Assembly (NCBI GenBank): GCA_945787465.1
Contig: CALZIZ010000080.1
Location: forward strand, 1 to 32,424
DNA length: 32,424 bases
From: an uncultured Desulfuromonadales bacterium
GTDB lineage: Bacteria > Desulfobacterota > Desulfuromonadia > Desulfuromonadales > Trichloromonadaceae
Reading direction: 5' to 3'
In this document: positions 22,375 through 31,968 of the stretch, one piece after another
Numbering within the stretch: the stretch's first letter is position 1
Layout: the number at the start of each line of letters is the position of its first letter
Translations under genes and position numbers: made by a program
Notes under the pieces: model-generated
Databases searched by the model: none
Seen by the model: only the letters and a program-made list of their open reading frames with translations
Told to the model about the DNA's origin: nothing

Positions 22375-24281
22375 ATTCTCTTTTTTTTCACAGCAAACGG
22401 CAGTGGGCATACGGACCCCGTACCGTTCTCGACGGCATAAGCTTTACCGTCAAGGAAGGAGAGAAAATCGGCATCATCGGTGCCAACGGCTGTGGTAAGT
22501 CGACCCTGCTGCGCATCCTTGCGGGGCTGGAGGATGCCGATTCCGGCCAGGTGATGCGCAAGCGTGGCCTGGTTGCCACATACCTGCCCCAGGAGCCCGA
22601 GCTTGATCCCGAACTGACGATCAGGCAGACCCTCGATGCCTGCCTCAGTGATGCGCGGCAGAAACTGCAGCGTTACCAGCAGATCATCGAGGTTCTCGCT
22701 GCTTCACCGGGAAAGGAGGACAAGCGCCTTCTGGATGAGCAGCACAGTCTTCAGGGCTGGCTTGACCTGCACCAGGGGTGGAGTCTCGACCACAAGGTCG
22801 ATCAGATGTGCGAGAGGTTCGGCATCGCCGATACGACGCAGCAAGTCGGCAACCTCTCCGGCGGTTGGGTCAAGCGGGTGGCCCTGGCCGGCACTCTGCT
22901 CAAGGAGCCCGAACTGCTGCTGCTCGATGAGCCGACCAACCACCTCGACGCCGATACCATCGCCTGGCTGGAAGAGGGCCTCAAGGCCTACCCGGGAGCG
23001 GTGATGCTCGTCACCCACGATCGATATTTTCTCGACCGGATCGCCAGCCGCATGTTCGAAATCGATGCCGGGGCCCTGACGCTCTACCAGGGGGGCTACA
23101 GTGCCTACCTGGTACAAAAGGGGGAGAGACTCGAACAAGAGGGCCGCGCCCAGACCCGCCTGGCGAACCTGTTGCGTCGCGAGGAGGCCTGGCTGCAGCG
23201 CGGGGCCAAGGCCCGTACCACCAAGCAGAAGGCCCGCATCGGTCGCGTGGATGACCTGCGGCAGCAGAAGAAGACCGTTGGCAGCCGGGAGGTCAAACTC
23301 GAGTTCGGCGCCGGTCAGCGCCTCGGCGGCACCATCCTCGAATGCAACGGGCTGGGCATGGAGCTGGGCGGGAAGAAACTTTTCAACGATCTCGGGCTGA
23401 TCATGCGCAAGGGCGAGCGGATCGGTATTCTCGGGCCCAATGGTTGCGGTAAGTCAACCCTGCTCAAGACCGTGCTCGGCGAGCTGCAGCCGACTGCCGG
23501 TGAGGTGGTCCTCGGCAAGAATACAAAGATCGGCTACCTCGACCAGCAGCGCAGCGGTCTCGACCCCACCCAGTTCGTTCACGAGGCGGTGGGCGAGGGC
23601 GACTGGGTTGACCTCGGCGGCCAGAAAAGGCACAAAACAGGTTACCTGCAGGATTTTCTCTTTCAGCCAGAGGAGCAACGAAAGCGCATCTCGACCCTGT
23701 CGGGCGGCGAGCGGGCGCGGCTGTTGCTGGCCTGCATGATTCTCGAGGGGGCCAACCTGCTGGTGCTCGATGAGCCGACAAATGATCTCGACATCCCCAC
23801 TCTGCAGGTCCTTGAAGAAGCACTCACCGATTATGCCGGCTGCGTGCTGGTGGTCACCCATGACCGCTATTTTCTCGACCGGGTGGCTACCGGGATTTTG
23901 AATTTCGAAGACCGGGGGAAGGTGGTCTTCTACGAAGGCAACTACGAGACCTTCTGCACCCTCAAGGCCCTGCAGCTCGAAGAAACCAAAGAGAGACAAA
24001 GGGTTCAGGAGAAGAAGGCGGCTCCGGCGCCGGTGCGTGAGAGAAAGCGCACCGGGCTGAGTTATAAAGAAAAGTTGGAGCTTGAGAAGATTGAGGAGCA
24101 GATCGAAGGACTCGAGGAGCGAAAGGTAGAGCTCGAACGGCTGCTGGGCGATCCTTCCTGTCTCGAAGGGGGCCACGACCGGCTGAAAGAACTGGGCCGT
24201 GAATTCAACGAAGTCGAGGTGCTGCTGGTCGAACGCTTTGAGCGCTGGGAAGAGCTGGAACTGAAAAAAGAGGGGGGCTGA
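22374..24281 (+). pseudogene. ABC-F family ATPase (Uup-like), 5' end missing/replaced; no ATG/GTG/TTG start before Walker A
   Basis: In frame: ...HSKRQWAYGPRTVLDGISFTVKEGEKIGIIGANGCGKSTLLRILAGLE... then the listed ORF with two ABC domains (LSGGWVKRVALAGTLL, LLLDEPTNHLDADT; GPNGCGKSTLLK, LSGGERARLLLACM, LVLDEPTNDLD). The listed ATG at 22551 lies after the first Walker A. Confidence 0.75.
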
Positions 24282-24346
24282 GAGGGGCTGGGGCGATTGA
24301 TTCTGAATTGTAACGTCTATTCGACCTGAATCCATCTTGAGTCAAG

Positions 24347-24445
24347 GCCGAAGGCTGGATTCCCGCCCAAAAGCTCTGCGGGAATGACGGTTGCTTCTTG
24401 AATGCACGGTCGTCATCCCCGAGGGGTTTTGTCGGGGGGGGGGCA
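24347..24445. repeat. intergenic palindromic repeat (CTGGATTCCCGCC ... GCGGGAATGACGG ... CGTCATCCCCG type)
   Basis: Inverted GATTCCCGC/GCGGGAAT and ATGACGG/CGTCATCCCC segments, followed by GTCGGGGGGGGGG. Confidence 0.45.
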
Positions 24446-24567
24446 GGTTTTCTGCCCGTTGCAGACTGAATTGGGCTGAATAATTACGAATAGATTACAA
24501 TTTTGCAGGTCTTGTAAACCCTTGTGACGCGGTTCCCGGCTCTGTCTCTGCTGCACCGACTTCGCCA

Positions 24568-24602
24568 TTGACAATGCTTCGGTGAATCGTATACAGTATG
24601 CA
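24568..24602 (+). promoter_or_regulatory. acnB promoter with operator-like palindrome over the -10
   Basis: TTGACA-N16-TATACA; CGTATACAGTATGCA (24588-24602) matches 13 of 15 of the icd/mdh palindrome. Confidence 0.6.
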
Positions 24603-24748
24603 ATGTTTTTGATCCGGAACAATGGTTCTTCCAGCGCTCGACCGTGCTTTGCTTGGTTGAAAATGCAGCTGGTTCAGGTGATTTAGGAACACTCGGGCGA
24701 CGGGGACGGGAGCCGTTCACGTCGCAATATTTGAAATGGAGGAGAGAA

Positions 24749-27280
24749 ATGATCGAAGCTTATCTGAAGCACCAAGAGGAGCGTAATGCCCAGGGCATTC
24801 CCGCGCTGCCTCTTAACCCCGAGCAGACCGCCGAGCTGTGCAAACTGCTGCAGGCGCCCCCCGCGGGCAAAGAAGAGTTTCTTCTCAACCTGCTCAAAGA
24901 TCGCGTTTCCCCCGGCGTCGACCCCGCCGCCGAAGTCAAGGCCGCCTTCCTCGGCGAGATCCTCGTCGGCAAGGCCAGCTCGCCCCTGATCAACAAGATC
25001 GACGCCGTCAAGATCCTCGGCACCATGATCGGTGGCTACAACGTGCAGCCTCTGATTGAGGCCCTCAAGGACGCTGAGCTCGCCGAAGAGGCCGCCTGCG
25101 CCCTCTCCGGCCTGACCTACGTCTATGACGCCGCCGCCGAGGTCATCGAGCTCTCCAAGAGCAACGCCGCGGCCAAGAAGGTCGTCGAGAGCTGGGCCGC
25201 CGCCGAGTGGTTTACCAATAAAGCCGGCGTTCCCGAGACCATCACCGTCAAGGTCTTCAAGGTCGAAGGCGAGATCAACACCGACGACTTCTCCCCCGCA
25301 GGAGATGCCTGGAGCCGCCCCGACATCCCCCTGCACGGCCTGGCCATGGGCAAGACCCGCTTCCCCGGCGGCATCCAGGAGATCGCCAAGTGGCGCGAAG
25401 CAGGCCACCAGGTCGCTTTCGTCGGCGACGTGGTCGGAACCGGCTCCTCCCGCAAGTCGGCCTGCAACAGCGTGCTCTGGTACATCGGTGATGACATCCC
25501 CTGCGTGCCCAACAAGCGTCGCGGCGGCGTCATTATCGGCAGCGTCATTGCCCCGATCTTCTTCAACACCGCTCAGGACTCCGGCGCTCTGCCGTTGCGC
25601 ATGGACGTTACCAAGCTCGGCATGGGTGACGTGATCACCATCAACACCGCCAAGGGCGAGGTCACCAACGAAGCTGGCGAAATCGTTTCGACCTTCGACA
25701 TCAAGCCGAACACCGTGCCTGACGAGTTCCAGGCGGGGGGCCGTATCCCCCTGATTATCGGTCGCTCGCTCACCACCGAGGCCTGCGAGGCCCTCGGCAA
25801 AGGTGAGCCTGAGATCTTCGCCAAGCCGGACAACCCGACCCCCAAGGCCGGTCAGGGCTACTCCCAGGCGCAGAAGATGGTCGGTCGCGCCTGCGGCGTC
25901 GAGGGCATTCTCCCCGGCACCGCCTGTGAGCCGATCATGACCACTGTCGGTTCCCAGGACACCACCGGCCCGATGACCGCCGACGAGATCAAGGAGCTGG
26001 CCTGCCTGCGCTTCAAGTCCCCGATGGTCATGCAGTCGTTCTGTCACACCGCTGCTTATCCCAAGCCGGCCGATGTGAAGATGCACGCCAACCTGCCCAA
26101 GTTCATCGCCGAGCGCGCCGGCGTGCCCCTGCGTCCCGGCGACGGGGTCATCCACAGCTGGCTGAACCGCCTGTTGGTACCCGACACCGTCGGCACCGGT
26201 GGTGACTCCCACACCCGTTTCCCCATCGGCATCAGCTTCCCCGCCGGTTCGGGCCTGGTCGCCTTCGGCGGCGCCCTCGGCTTCATGCCCCTCGACATGC
26301 CCGAGTCGGTGCTGGTTCGCTTCAAGGGCGAGCTCAACGAAGGCATCACCCTGCGTGACGCCGTCAACGCCATCCCCTACTGGGCCATCAAGCAGGGCCA
26401 TCTGACCGTTCCCAAGAAGAACAAGGTTAACATCTTCAACGGCCGCATCCTCGAGATGGAAGGTCTTCCCGACCTCTCCGTCGAGCAGGCGTTTGAGCTG
26501 ACCGACGCCGCCGCCGAGCGCTCCGCCGCTGCCGGCTGCATCCAGCTCTCCGAAGAGTCGGTCTGCACCTACCTGCGCTCCAACGTCGCTCTGATGAAGA
26601 AGATGATCGCCGATGGATACCAGGACCCCGAGACCCTGCAGAACCGCATCGATGCCGTAAACGAGTGGCTGAAGGAGCCCAAGCTGCTCAAGGCCGACGC
26701 CAGCGCCGAGTACGCCGCGGTCATCGAGATCGACCTGGCCGAGATCACCGAGCCGATCCTGGCCTGCCCCAACGATCCCGATGACGTCAAGCTCCTCAGC
26801 GATGTTGCAGGCACTCCGATCCAGGACGTTTTCCTCGGATCCTGCATGACCAACATCGGCCACTTCCGCGCCGCCGCCGAGATCTGGCGCGGCCAGAAGT
26901 TCAACCCCAGCATCCGCACCTGGATCTGCCCCCCGACCCGCATGGATCAGGAAAAGCTCAAGGAAGAAGCGGCATTCTCGGTTTACAGCGCCATGGGCGC
27001 CCGCATCGAGATCGCCGGTTGCTCTTTATGCATGGGTAATCAGGCCCGCGTGCCCGACGGGGTGAACATGTTCTCCACCTCGACCCGTAACTTCGATGAC
27101 CGTATCGGCAACGGCGCCAAGGTTTACCTCGGCTCCGCCGAACTCGGCGCCGTGACCTCCAACATGGGCAAACTCCCCACCCCGGCCGAGTACCTGGCCG
27201 TGTACAAGGAGAAGGTCGCGCCGAAGAAGGACGAGATCTACCAGTACCTGCAGTTCGATGAAATGGAAGGCTACAAGTAA
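24749..27280 (+). CDS. acnB: bifunctional aconitate hydratase 2 / 2-methylisocitrate dehydratase
   Basis: DTTGPMTADEIKELACL, MQSFCHTAAYPKPADV, GDGVIHSWLNRLLVPDTVGTGGDSHTRFPIGISFPAGSGLVAFGGALG, GSCMTNIGHFRAA, GCSLCMGNQARV. Start at MIEAYLKHQEER with RBS tggaggagagaaATG. Confidence 0.95.
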   Translation: MIEAYLKHQEERNAQGIPALPLNPEQTAELCKLLQAPPAGKEEFLLNLLKDRVSPGVDPAAEVKAAFLGEILVGKASSPLINKIDAVKILGTMIGGYNVQPLIEALKDAELAEEAACALSGLTYVYDAAAEVIELSKSNAAAKKVVESWAAAEWFTNKAGVPETITVKVFKVEGEINTDDFSPAGDAWSRPDIPLHGLAMGKTRFPGGIQEIAKWREAGHQVAFVGDVVGTGSSRKSACNSVLWYIGDDIPCVPNKRRGGVIIGSVIAPIFFNTAQDSGALPLRMDVTKLGMGDVITINTAKGEVTNEAGEIVSTFDIKPNTVPDEFQAGGRIPLIIGRSLTTEACEALGKGEPEIFAKPDNPTPKAGQGYSQAQKMVGRACGVEGILPGTACEPIMTTVGSQDTTGPMTADEIKELACLRFKSPMVMQSFCHTAAYPKPADVKMHANLPKFIAERAGVPLRPGDGVIHSWLNRLLVPDTVGTGGDSHTRFPIGISFPAGSGLVAFGGALGFMPLDMPESVLVRFKGELNEGITLRDAVNAIPYWAIKQGHLTVPKKNKVNIFNGRILEMEGLPDLSVEQAFELTDAAAERSAAAGCIQLSEESVCTYLRSNVALMKKMIADGYQDPETLQNRIDAVNEWLKEPKLLKADASAEYAAVIEIDLAEITEPILACPNDPDDVKLLSDVAGTPIQDVFLGSCMTNIGHFRAAAEIWRGQKFNPSIRTWICPPTRMDQEKLKEEAAFSVYSAMGARIEIAGCSLCMGNQARVPDGVNMFSTSTRNFDDRIGNGAKVYLGSAELGAVTSNMGKLPTPAEYLAVYKEKVAPKKDEIYQYLQFDEMEGYK

Positions 27281-27310
27281 GCCTTTCTTTGGACTGTTAT
27301 TTAGGAGGGA

Positions 27311-27343
27311 AAAGGCCGCTTCCGTAAGGGAGCGGCCTTTTTT
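27311..27343 (+). terminator. terminator downstream of acnB
   Basis: aaaGGCCGCTtccgtaaggGAGCGGCCtttttt. Confidence 0.88.
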
Positions 27344-27897
27344 CTTGCTCTTGGTTTAAATTATAATAGAGTTCAGCAGTGTACGGTATGGTTATGGCCA
27401 CCCCTTCGCTTCGCTCCCTGGAGACATAGAGGCTCAGAGGAAAACTTTGATTTATGCGGACCGGCTTGAAACAGACTCCATGTTCCTTTGGGGTTATCCT
27501 GGATTTCAGGGTGAGTCGGTGTTGTTCGGTTCGCGGGATTGAATCCGAAGGGGTTTCAGGGTTGGGTTGATCAATGCTGGCGAATTCTGGATAGATCTGC
27601 TGAAAAACCGGACCCCCCCCAAAAATGCCAATAATCCCCCTTTTTGTGCGGCATCAACCCCGCCACCCGAGCCCCCATCAGCCGTCACCCGATTTCGGAG
27701 CATGGGGGAGTTTCCCTTCTGCAAGGTGATGTATCTCCTTTCCCCGTGACAACCCTGTAACATTTTTTCGATTAACATTTCATTGCTTCTCACTGTGGCC
27801 TGAGGATTGCATTCTCCCTTAAGCGGTCGGTCCACCATGGGATGCCTCCCCAAAAGCTACGGCCTCAGGACCGGGAAACACGACACAAAGGTTCGAG

Positions 27898-29772
27898 ATG
27901 CGAAAACCTTTTTACAGCGGTATGTTGAAGAGACTCATACTTTCTCATGCATGGCTTCTGCTTTCACCGCTTCCAGCCATTGCGCTGCCCACTCCTGACA
28001 TCCTTGTCGGATTCGCCAACATTCTCCCCCTGATTACCGGAGCGGCCTTTACCTTGGCGGGTGGAGGCTACTACCTTTTAAAGAAACGGGTCGTGCCCCG
28101 AACCGGCGAGTTTGTTGCAGGGTCCATCTTTGGCGTGACCCTGTTATTGATTTTTGTTCTCGGCTTTGCCGGTTACTCGTGGAACCAGAGTCGGCAGACG
28201 GAACGCATAAGGAACCTTACCGCCTACCTGCGCTGTGACTTTTCGGCCCACGAATCGTTCGCCAACTCCAAGGCAGGGCGAAGAATAAACAAGTTGAAGT
28301 GGCGCCGTCACGGAAATTTCAGGGCAATTGCCATGGAAAAGGTGGCGGACAATCTTCGTAAAGAACCGAATGCCGCCTTGATCGCCACTTACCGAACCAG
28401 CATTGCCTACGCTTCGGGAATCCCTGCCATCGATCTGGAAGGGGAACTCCTTCCCTTCGAGTACCTGCGAAAAATGGAACTCCCTGCCCATCTCGCTGAA
28501 CTCAAGGCGAAAGATCTCTACCTGGTAGGCTTCTCTCCTTACGGTCGCCCTCCCGAAGAGTATCCCCAACTTATGCCGATTTTTAAGAAGTTCGAGCATG
28601 TATACATCGTTTCGGGAGCCTCATCGAAACACCGCTACGTTTACCAGCAAGATGGTTCCTTGCGGCCGATCGACACCGAAGCACGCTTGATCGACTGGCC
28701 GGTCAGGCGTGAAAAATGGGTGAAGGATGAGCGAAGGGTTCAATTTCCCGAAATGACCAGGCTCGTTGCCGATACCGAGGTTGTCAAACTTTTGGCGGAT
28801 GAGCGGATCCGCCTCGTTGCCCCTTACGACAGTTCCCTGCGGATGGAGCACACCTACCTCGATGTGTATCTCAAACGTCTACTCCTTGGTATCGACCCCG
28901 ACCGCGTCCTGACCATCGACCTTAATTCGGCCAAGGCGAGTCAGAACCTGGAAAAACTGGCCGGAGAACTCGATGGAGAACCGTTTCTGGTCATCGGCAT
29001 CACCAAGTATGACTGGGTCTACAGCGGTCTCGATTTCGCTTTTGACATGTGGGAGAAGTTTGAACACAATCCGGACCGGTTCCGCCTTGTCGGGTTTACC
29101 ACGCGGCTTCCTGAGGTGGTGGCCTTGAGCTGGATGACGCAGAAAGAAGAGGGCTTGATCGAGCGTCTCAAGGGGCCGTTCTGGAATTGTCTTGGATGGT
29201 TGAAACAACAGATGCACATTTCCACAGGGGCCGCGATTCTTATCTTCGCCGTACTTCTTAGGATCCTCTTCTTTCCCATTGGAATGCTTGAGGCCGGCTC
29301 ACGGATGGTTCGCATGCAGGTCAAATTGGCCGTCGGCACAAAATCCAGACCCCTATGGAGCGGCTCAAACCCTGAACTCCTTCGTCATTTGGGAGCCCAT
29401 GGGGGCTGGGAATTATTGGGAACACTCGTTACCCTGGCGCTGATCATGCCGGCCTATCGATTGCTGACCTCGGCCCCGGAAACGGTCCTGAACGAAGGTT
29501 TCTTCTGGATCGAAAAGTTGGGTGAACCGGATATCCTCTTCAGCATCCTGGCGGGCGCGCTGATCTTCGCAAAACTGATGCTCGGAAAAAGGCCGGATAA
29601 ATTGCGCCTCTACCTGCCTCTATCCGCCGCCTTTTCCCTGCTCCTCTGTTTTCTGCCGAGTAGTCTGATCATCTACCTTACCGGGGTGCTCCTGGTTACC
29701 ACGACTCAGGATTTAATCGCGCTGCGGCGCAGCAGGCGCTCACTGAGCCGCGCCCTATTGGGGGGATTATGA
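27898..29772 (+). CDS. YidC/Oxa1-like multi-TM membrane protein with a large N-terminal soluble region (possibly degenerate rhodanese-like)
   Basis: C-terminal block AAILIFAVLLRILFFPIGMLEAGSRMVRMQ ... LLGTLVTLALIMPAYRLLTSAPETVLNEGFFWIEKLGEPDILFSILAGALIFAKLML ... LRLYLPLSAAFSLLLCFLPSSLIIYLTGVLLVTTTQDL follows the YidC insertase pattern (RLLLFPLS..., P-x-x-x-ALYRVLL, FFWI-DL--PD--YILPILMG, FPSGLVLYW). SD-like AAAGG 6 nt before ATG. Confidence 0.7.
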   Translation: MRKPFYSGMLKRLILSHAWLLLSPLPAIALPTPDILVGFANILPLITGAAFTLAGGGYYLLKKRVVPRTGEFVAGSIFGVTLLLIFVLGFAGYSWNQSRQTERIRNLTAYLRCDFSAHESFANSKAGRRINKLKWRRHGNFRAIAMEKVADNLRKEPNAALIATYRTSIAYASGIPAIDLEGELLPFEYLRKMELPAHLAELKAKDLYLVGFSPYGRPPEEYPQLMPIFKKFEHVYIVSGASSKHRYVYQQDGSLRPIDTEARLIDWPVRREKWVKDERRVQFPEMTRLVADTEVVKLLADERIRLVAPYDSSLRMEHTYLDVYLKRLLLGIDPDRVLTIDLNSAKASQNLEKLAGELDGEPFLVIGITKYDWVYSGLDFAFDMWEKFEHNPDRFRLVGFTTRLPEVVALSWMTQKEEGLIERLKGPFWNCLGWLKQQMHISTGAAILIFAVLLRILFFPIGMLEAGSRMVRMQVKLAVGTKSRPLWSGSNPELLRHLGAHGGWELLGTLVTLALIMPAYRLLTSAPETVLNEGFFWIEKLGEPDILFSILAGALIFAKLMLGKRPDKLRLYLPLSAAFSLLLCFLPSSLIIYLTGVLLVTTTQDLIALRRSRRSLSRALLGGL

Positions 29773-31865
29773 CCGCGCAGAAACAGGTACTCTGCACACT
29801 CGACGAGGCCGACCGCGAAGGCGTCGGCAACAAGGCCCGCCGTCTTGCCAGGCTCCACCAGGCCGCACCGTCCTTATTCGATGTCCCCACGGGAATCCTG
29901 CTGTTTTCCGGCTTTGCCATTGAGGGACATGGTGCACTTCTCGAAAAGGTTCTTCCCGAACTAGGAAATGGCCCTTTTGCGGTGCGCTCCTGCGGGTTGG
30001 AAGAAGATGGCGCCGACCAGAGCATGGCCGGCAAGTTTCACACCGAACTCGAGGTTCCCGTTTCCGGGCTAGGCGCTGCCATCGACAAAGTCAGGCAATC
30101 GTTCGGAGAGAATTCCTGCAATAACTCGGTGCTGATCCAGAAAATGCTCCAGCCCGATTTCGCAGGGGTTCTCTTCACCCGCTCTCCGGAGAACCAGGGT
30201 CTGGCCAGCTGCGAATTCACCGCGGGAACGGCGGAGGCACTCGTCTCGGGCAAGACCGAACCCCAGCGGGCCGATTCCGGAAGGTGGAGCGCCAACCTCT
30301 ATCCGCCCCAGTCGGGTTTGCAGGGGAAAATGCTGGCCCATCTGTTTCTGGCAGGGATGATTATCGAACAATTCATGGGAGGCCCGCAAGATGTCGAGTG
30401 GGCCTACGATTCCAGCAAACGGAAGTTAACCATCCTCCAGTGCCGGGACATCACCACCGGGGTCGGCTCCCCGATACTGGCCGAGGAACAGGTTCGCGTC
30501 GCCGGGATCGCCCTGGCCTCCAAGACCCAAAAACCCGACCGACCTATTTTTCACAACGCGGCCGTCCGCGAGATCGTCTCATCCCCCACCCCTCTGACGA
30601 GGTCCTTCATCGAGGGACTTTACGATCCCGAAGGGTCTCTGGGGCTGGGTTTCGGCCTGCTCGGCCTGCCCCACCCCCGCCTCGACACCCCGTACGTGAG
30701 CTCCCTGTTCGGCAAGCTGTACGCGAATATCGAGGTCGAGCGCAAACTGTTCCGATCCGGGCCGAGACTCTGGTGGGCAATCCGCAGGCTGAAAAAGCGC
30801 CTGAGATCAGAACCCGAGGCACTCATGACCTGGCTGGCGGCAAAGGTCGATGCGCTGTCGGAGCATGCCCCCGAAGACCCGCTCGAAGAGCACGACCCCG
30901 TGGTTCTGGTGGCACAGGTCATGGAGCGTATTCGCTCGTTTACCCGGGAGGTTTATCCGACGGCTTACGCCGCGACCCTTCTGGCGCAACTCTCCGGCGA
31001 AGAAGCCCGGGGTGTCTCTTCGACCGGCCGGATGATGCGCGACCTCTCCCGTCTTCACCATACCGGGGATGTCGAAATCTTTTTAAAGGAGTGGGGACAG
31101 CGCAGCGCCAATGACTACGAACTCGCCGAGCCGCGATTTGCCGAGAGCCCGGAGAGCGCCGTCGAATACGCCAGGACCTTCTCCGATCTCCCCTGGCACG
31201 AGGAACCAGCCGGGCAGAGTTTCATCCAACTGAAAGAACTGGCCAAAGACAGGGCGGTCCGCCGGCTGGCCCCCCTGCGCAAACGCCTGATGGCCCTGGA
31301 ACGGGCCTTGGGGCTCGAGCCGGGCGCGATCTATTACCTGCAGATCAAAGACCTCGAAGCGATCGCAGAAGACTTGATCCCCCCCCTGGGCGTACAGCAG
31401 CTTTACCGGAAGAGAAAAAGGCAGGAAGAGGCATGGGAAAAAATCGATCTGGGGGATGAAATAACCCTTGAGCAGCTAGAATGGCTCGAGGCCGGTACCC
31501 CCCGGTCGGGCGGCCTTTCGGGGAAAATGATCTCCTCGAAAGAACCGTTCAGGGGAATTGCGCGGCTCGTCACAACCATCCCGGAGTTTCCCTTGAGCGG
31601 AGACGAAATCTTGATTACCCGGTTTCTCGAGCCCGCACTCGTCGGCCACTTCCCCAAAAGTCTCGGATGCATTGCCGACATGGGTGGTGCCCTGTCTCAC
31701 GCCGCCATTGTTGCACGAGAATTATCTTATCCCGTACTGGTCCTTCCCGGGGCAAGCACAACCATTCTCGATGGAGACCTGATTGAGGTCAGTGCAGATG
31801 GATCAATCACCATTCGCCGTACCGGTACCGATAAGCTGAAGGAGCCCGAAAGGGGTCGCTGTTGA
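29769..31865 (+). CDS. PEP synthase-like / rifampin-phosphotransferase-like protein (ATP-grasp plus PEP-utilising swivelling domain)
   Basis: GVGNKARRLARLHQ, FAVRSCGLEEDGADQSMAGKFHTELEV, VLIQKMLQPDFAGVLFTRSPE, QDVEWAYDSSKRKLTILQCRDIT; His-swivel motif GCIADMGGALSHAAIVARELSYPVLVLPGA. ATG overlaps the upstream stop (ATGA). Confidence 0.85.
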   Translation: MTAQKQVLCTLDEADREGVGNKARRLARLHQAAPSLFDVPTGILLFSGFAIEGHGALLEKVLPELGNGPFAVRSCGLEEDGADQSMAGKFHTELEVPVSGLGAAIDKVRQSFGENSCNNSVLIQKMLQPDFAGVLFTRSPENQGLASCEFTAGTAEALVSGKTEPQRADSGRWSANLYPPQSGLQGKMLAHLFLAGMIIEQFMGGPQDVEWAYDSSKRKLTILQCRDITTGVGSPILAEEQVRVAGIALASKTQKPDRPIFHNAAVREIVSSPTPLTRSFIEGLYDPEGSLGLGFGLLGLPHPRLDTPYVSSLFGKLYANIEVERKLFRSGPRLWWAIRRLKKRLRSEPEALMTWLAAKVDALSEHAPEDPLEEHDPVVLVAQVMERIRSFTREVYPTAYAATLLAQLSGEEARGVSSTGRMMRDLSRLHHTGDVEIFLKEWGQRSANDYELAEPRFAESPESAVEYARTFSDLPWHEEPAGQSFIQLKELAKDRAVRRLAPLRKRLMALERALGLEPGAIYYLQIKDLEAIAEDLIPPLGVQQLYRKRKRQEEAWEKIDLGDEITLEQLEWLEAGTPRSGGLSGKMISSKEPFRGIARLVTTIPEFPLSGDEILITRFLEPALVGHFPKSLGCIADMGGALSHAAIVARELSYPVLVLPGASTTILDGDLIEVSADGSITIRRTGTDKLKEPERGRC

Positions 31866-31968
31866 TTTGGGGATTTGTCGTCTTTTGTATGGCGAGGGGG
31901 GGCTGACCGAGCCAACCGACCGATTTGATAGCAAAAATTTCCTGCAAAAGGACCTAGTATGGCCTTAA

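Noticed and set aside
22313-22498. 61-aa ORF spanning the ABC-F junction (22313-22498)
   Set aside because: Out of frame with the ABC-F body and composed of repeat-arm sequence; not a plausible replacement N-terminus.
24683-26863. 726-aa minus-strand ORF opposite acnB
   Set aside because: Lies antisense to a well-supported, high-GC aconitase gene; Gly/Asp/Val-rich shadow translation with no recognisable domain.
27379-27391. GTGTACGGTATGG near-operator after acnB
   Set aside because: Too few matches to TGTATACNGTATACA and no promoter geometry.
27506-27853. 115-aa minus-strand ORF in the leader region
   Set aside because: Low-complexity, no domain, no convincing RBS; more likely noncoding DNA.
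27830-27900. Possible GEMM/c-di-GMP riboswitch before the YidC-like gene
   Set aside because: Purine-rich loops look superficially similar, but the GGCAAACC and GACGCAAAGCC core elements are not present.
28597-28606. ATGTATACAT palindrome resembling half of the TCA operator
   Set aside because: Single short palindrome inside a coding sequence with no adjacent promoter elements; expected by chance.
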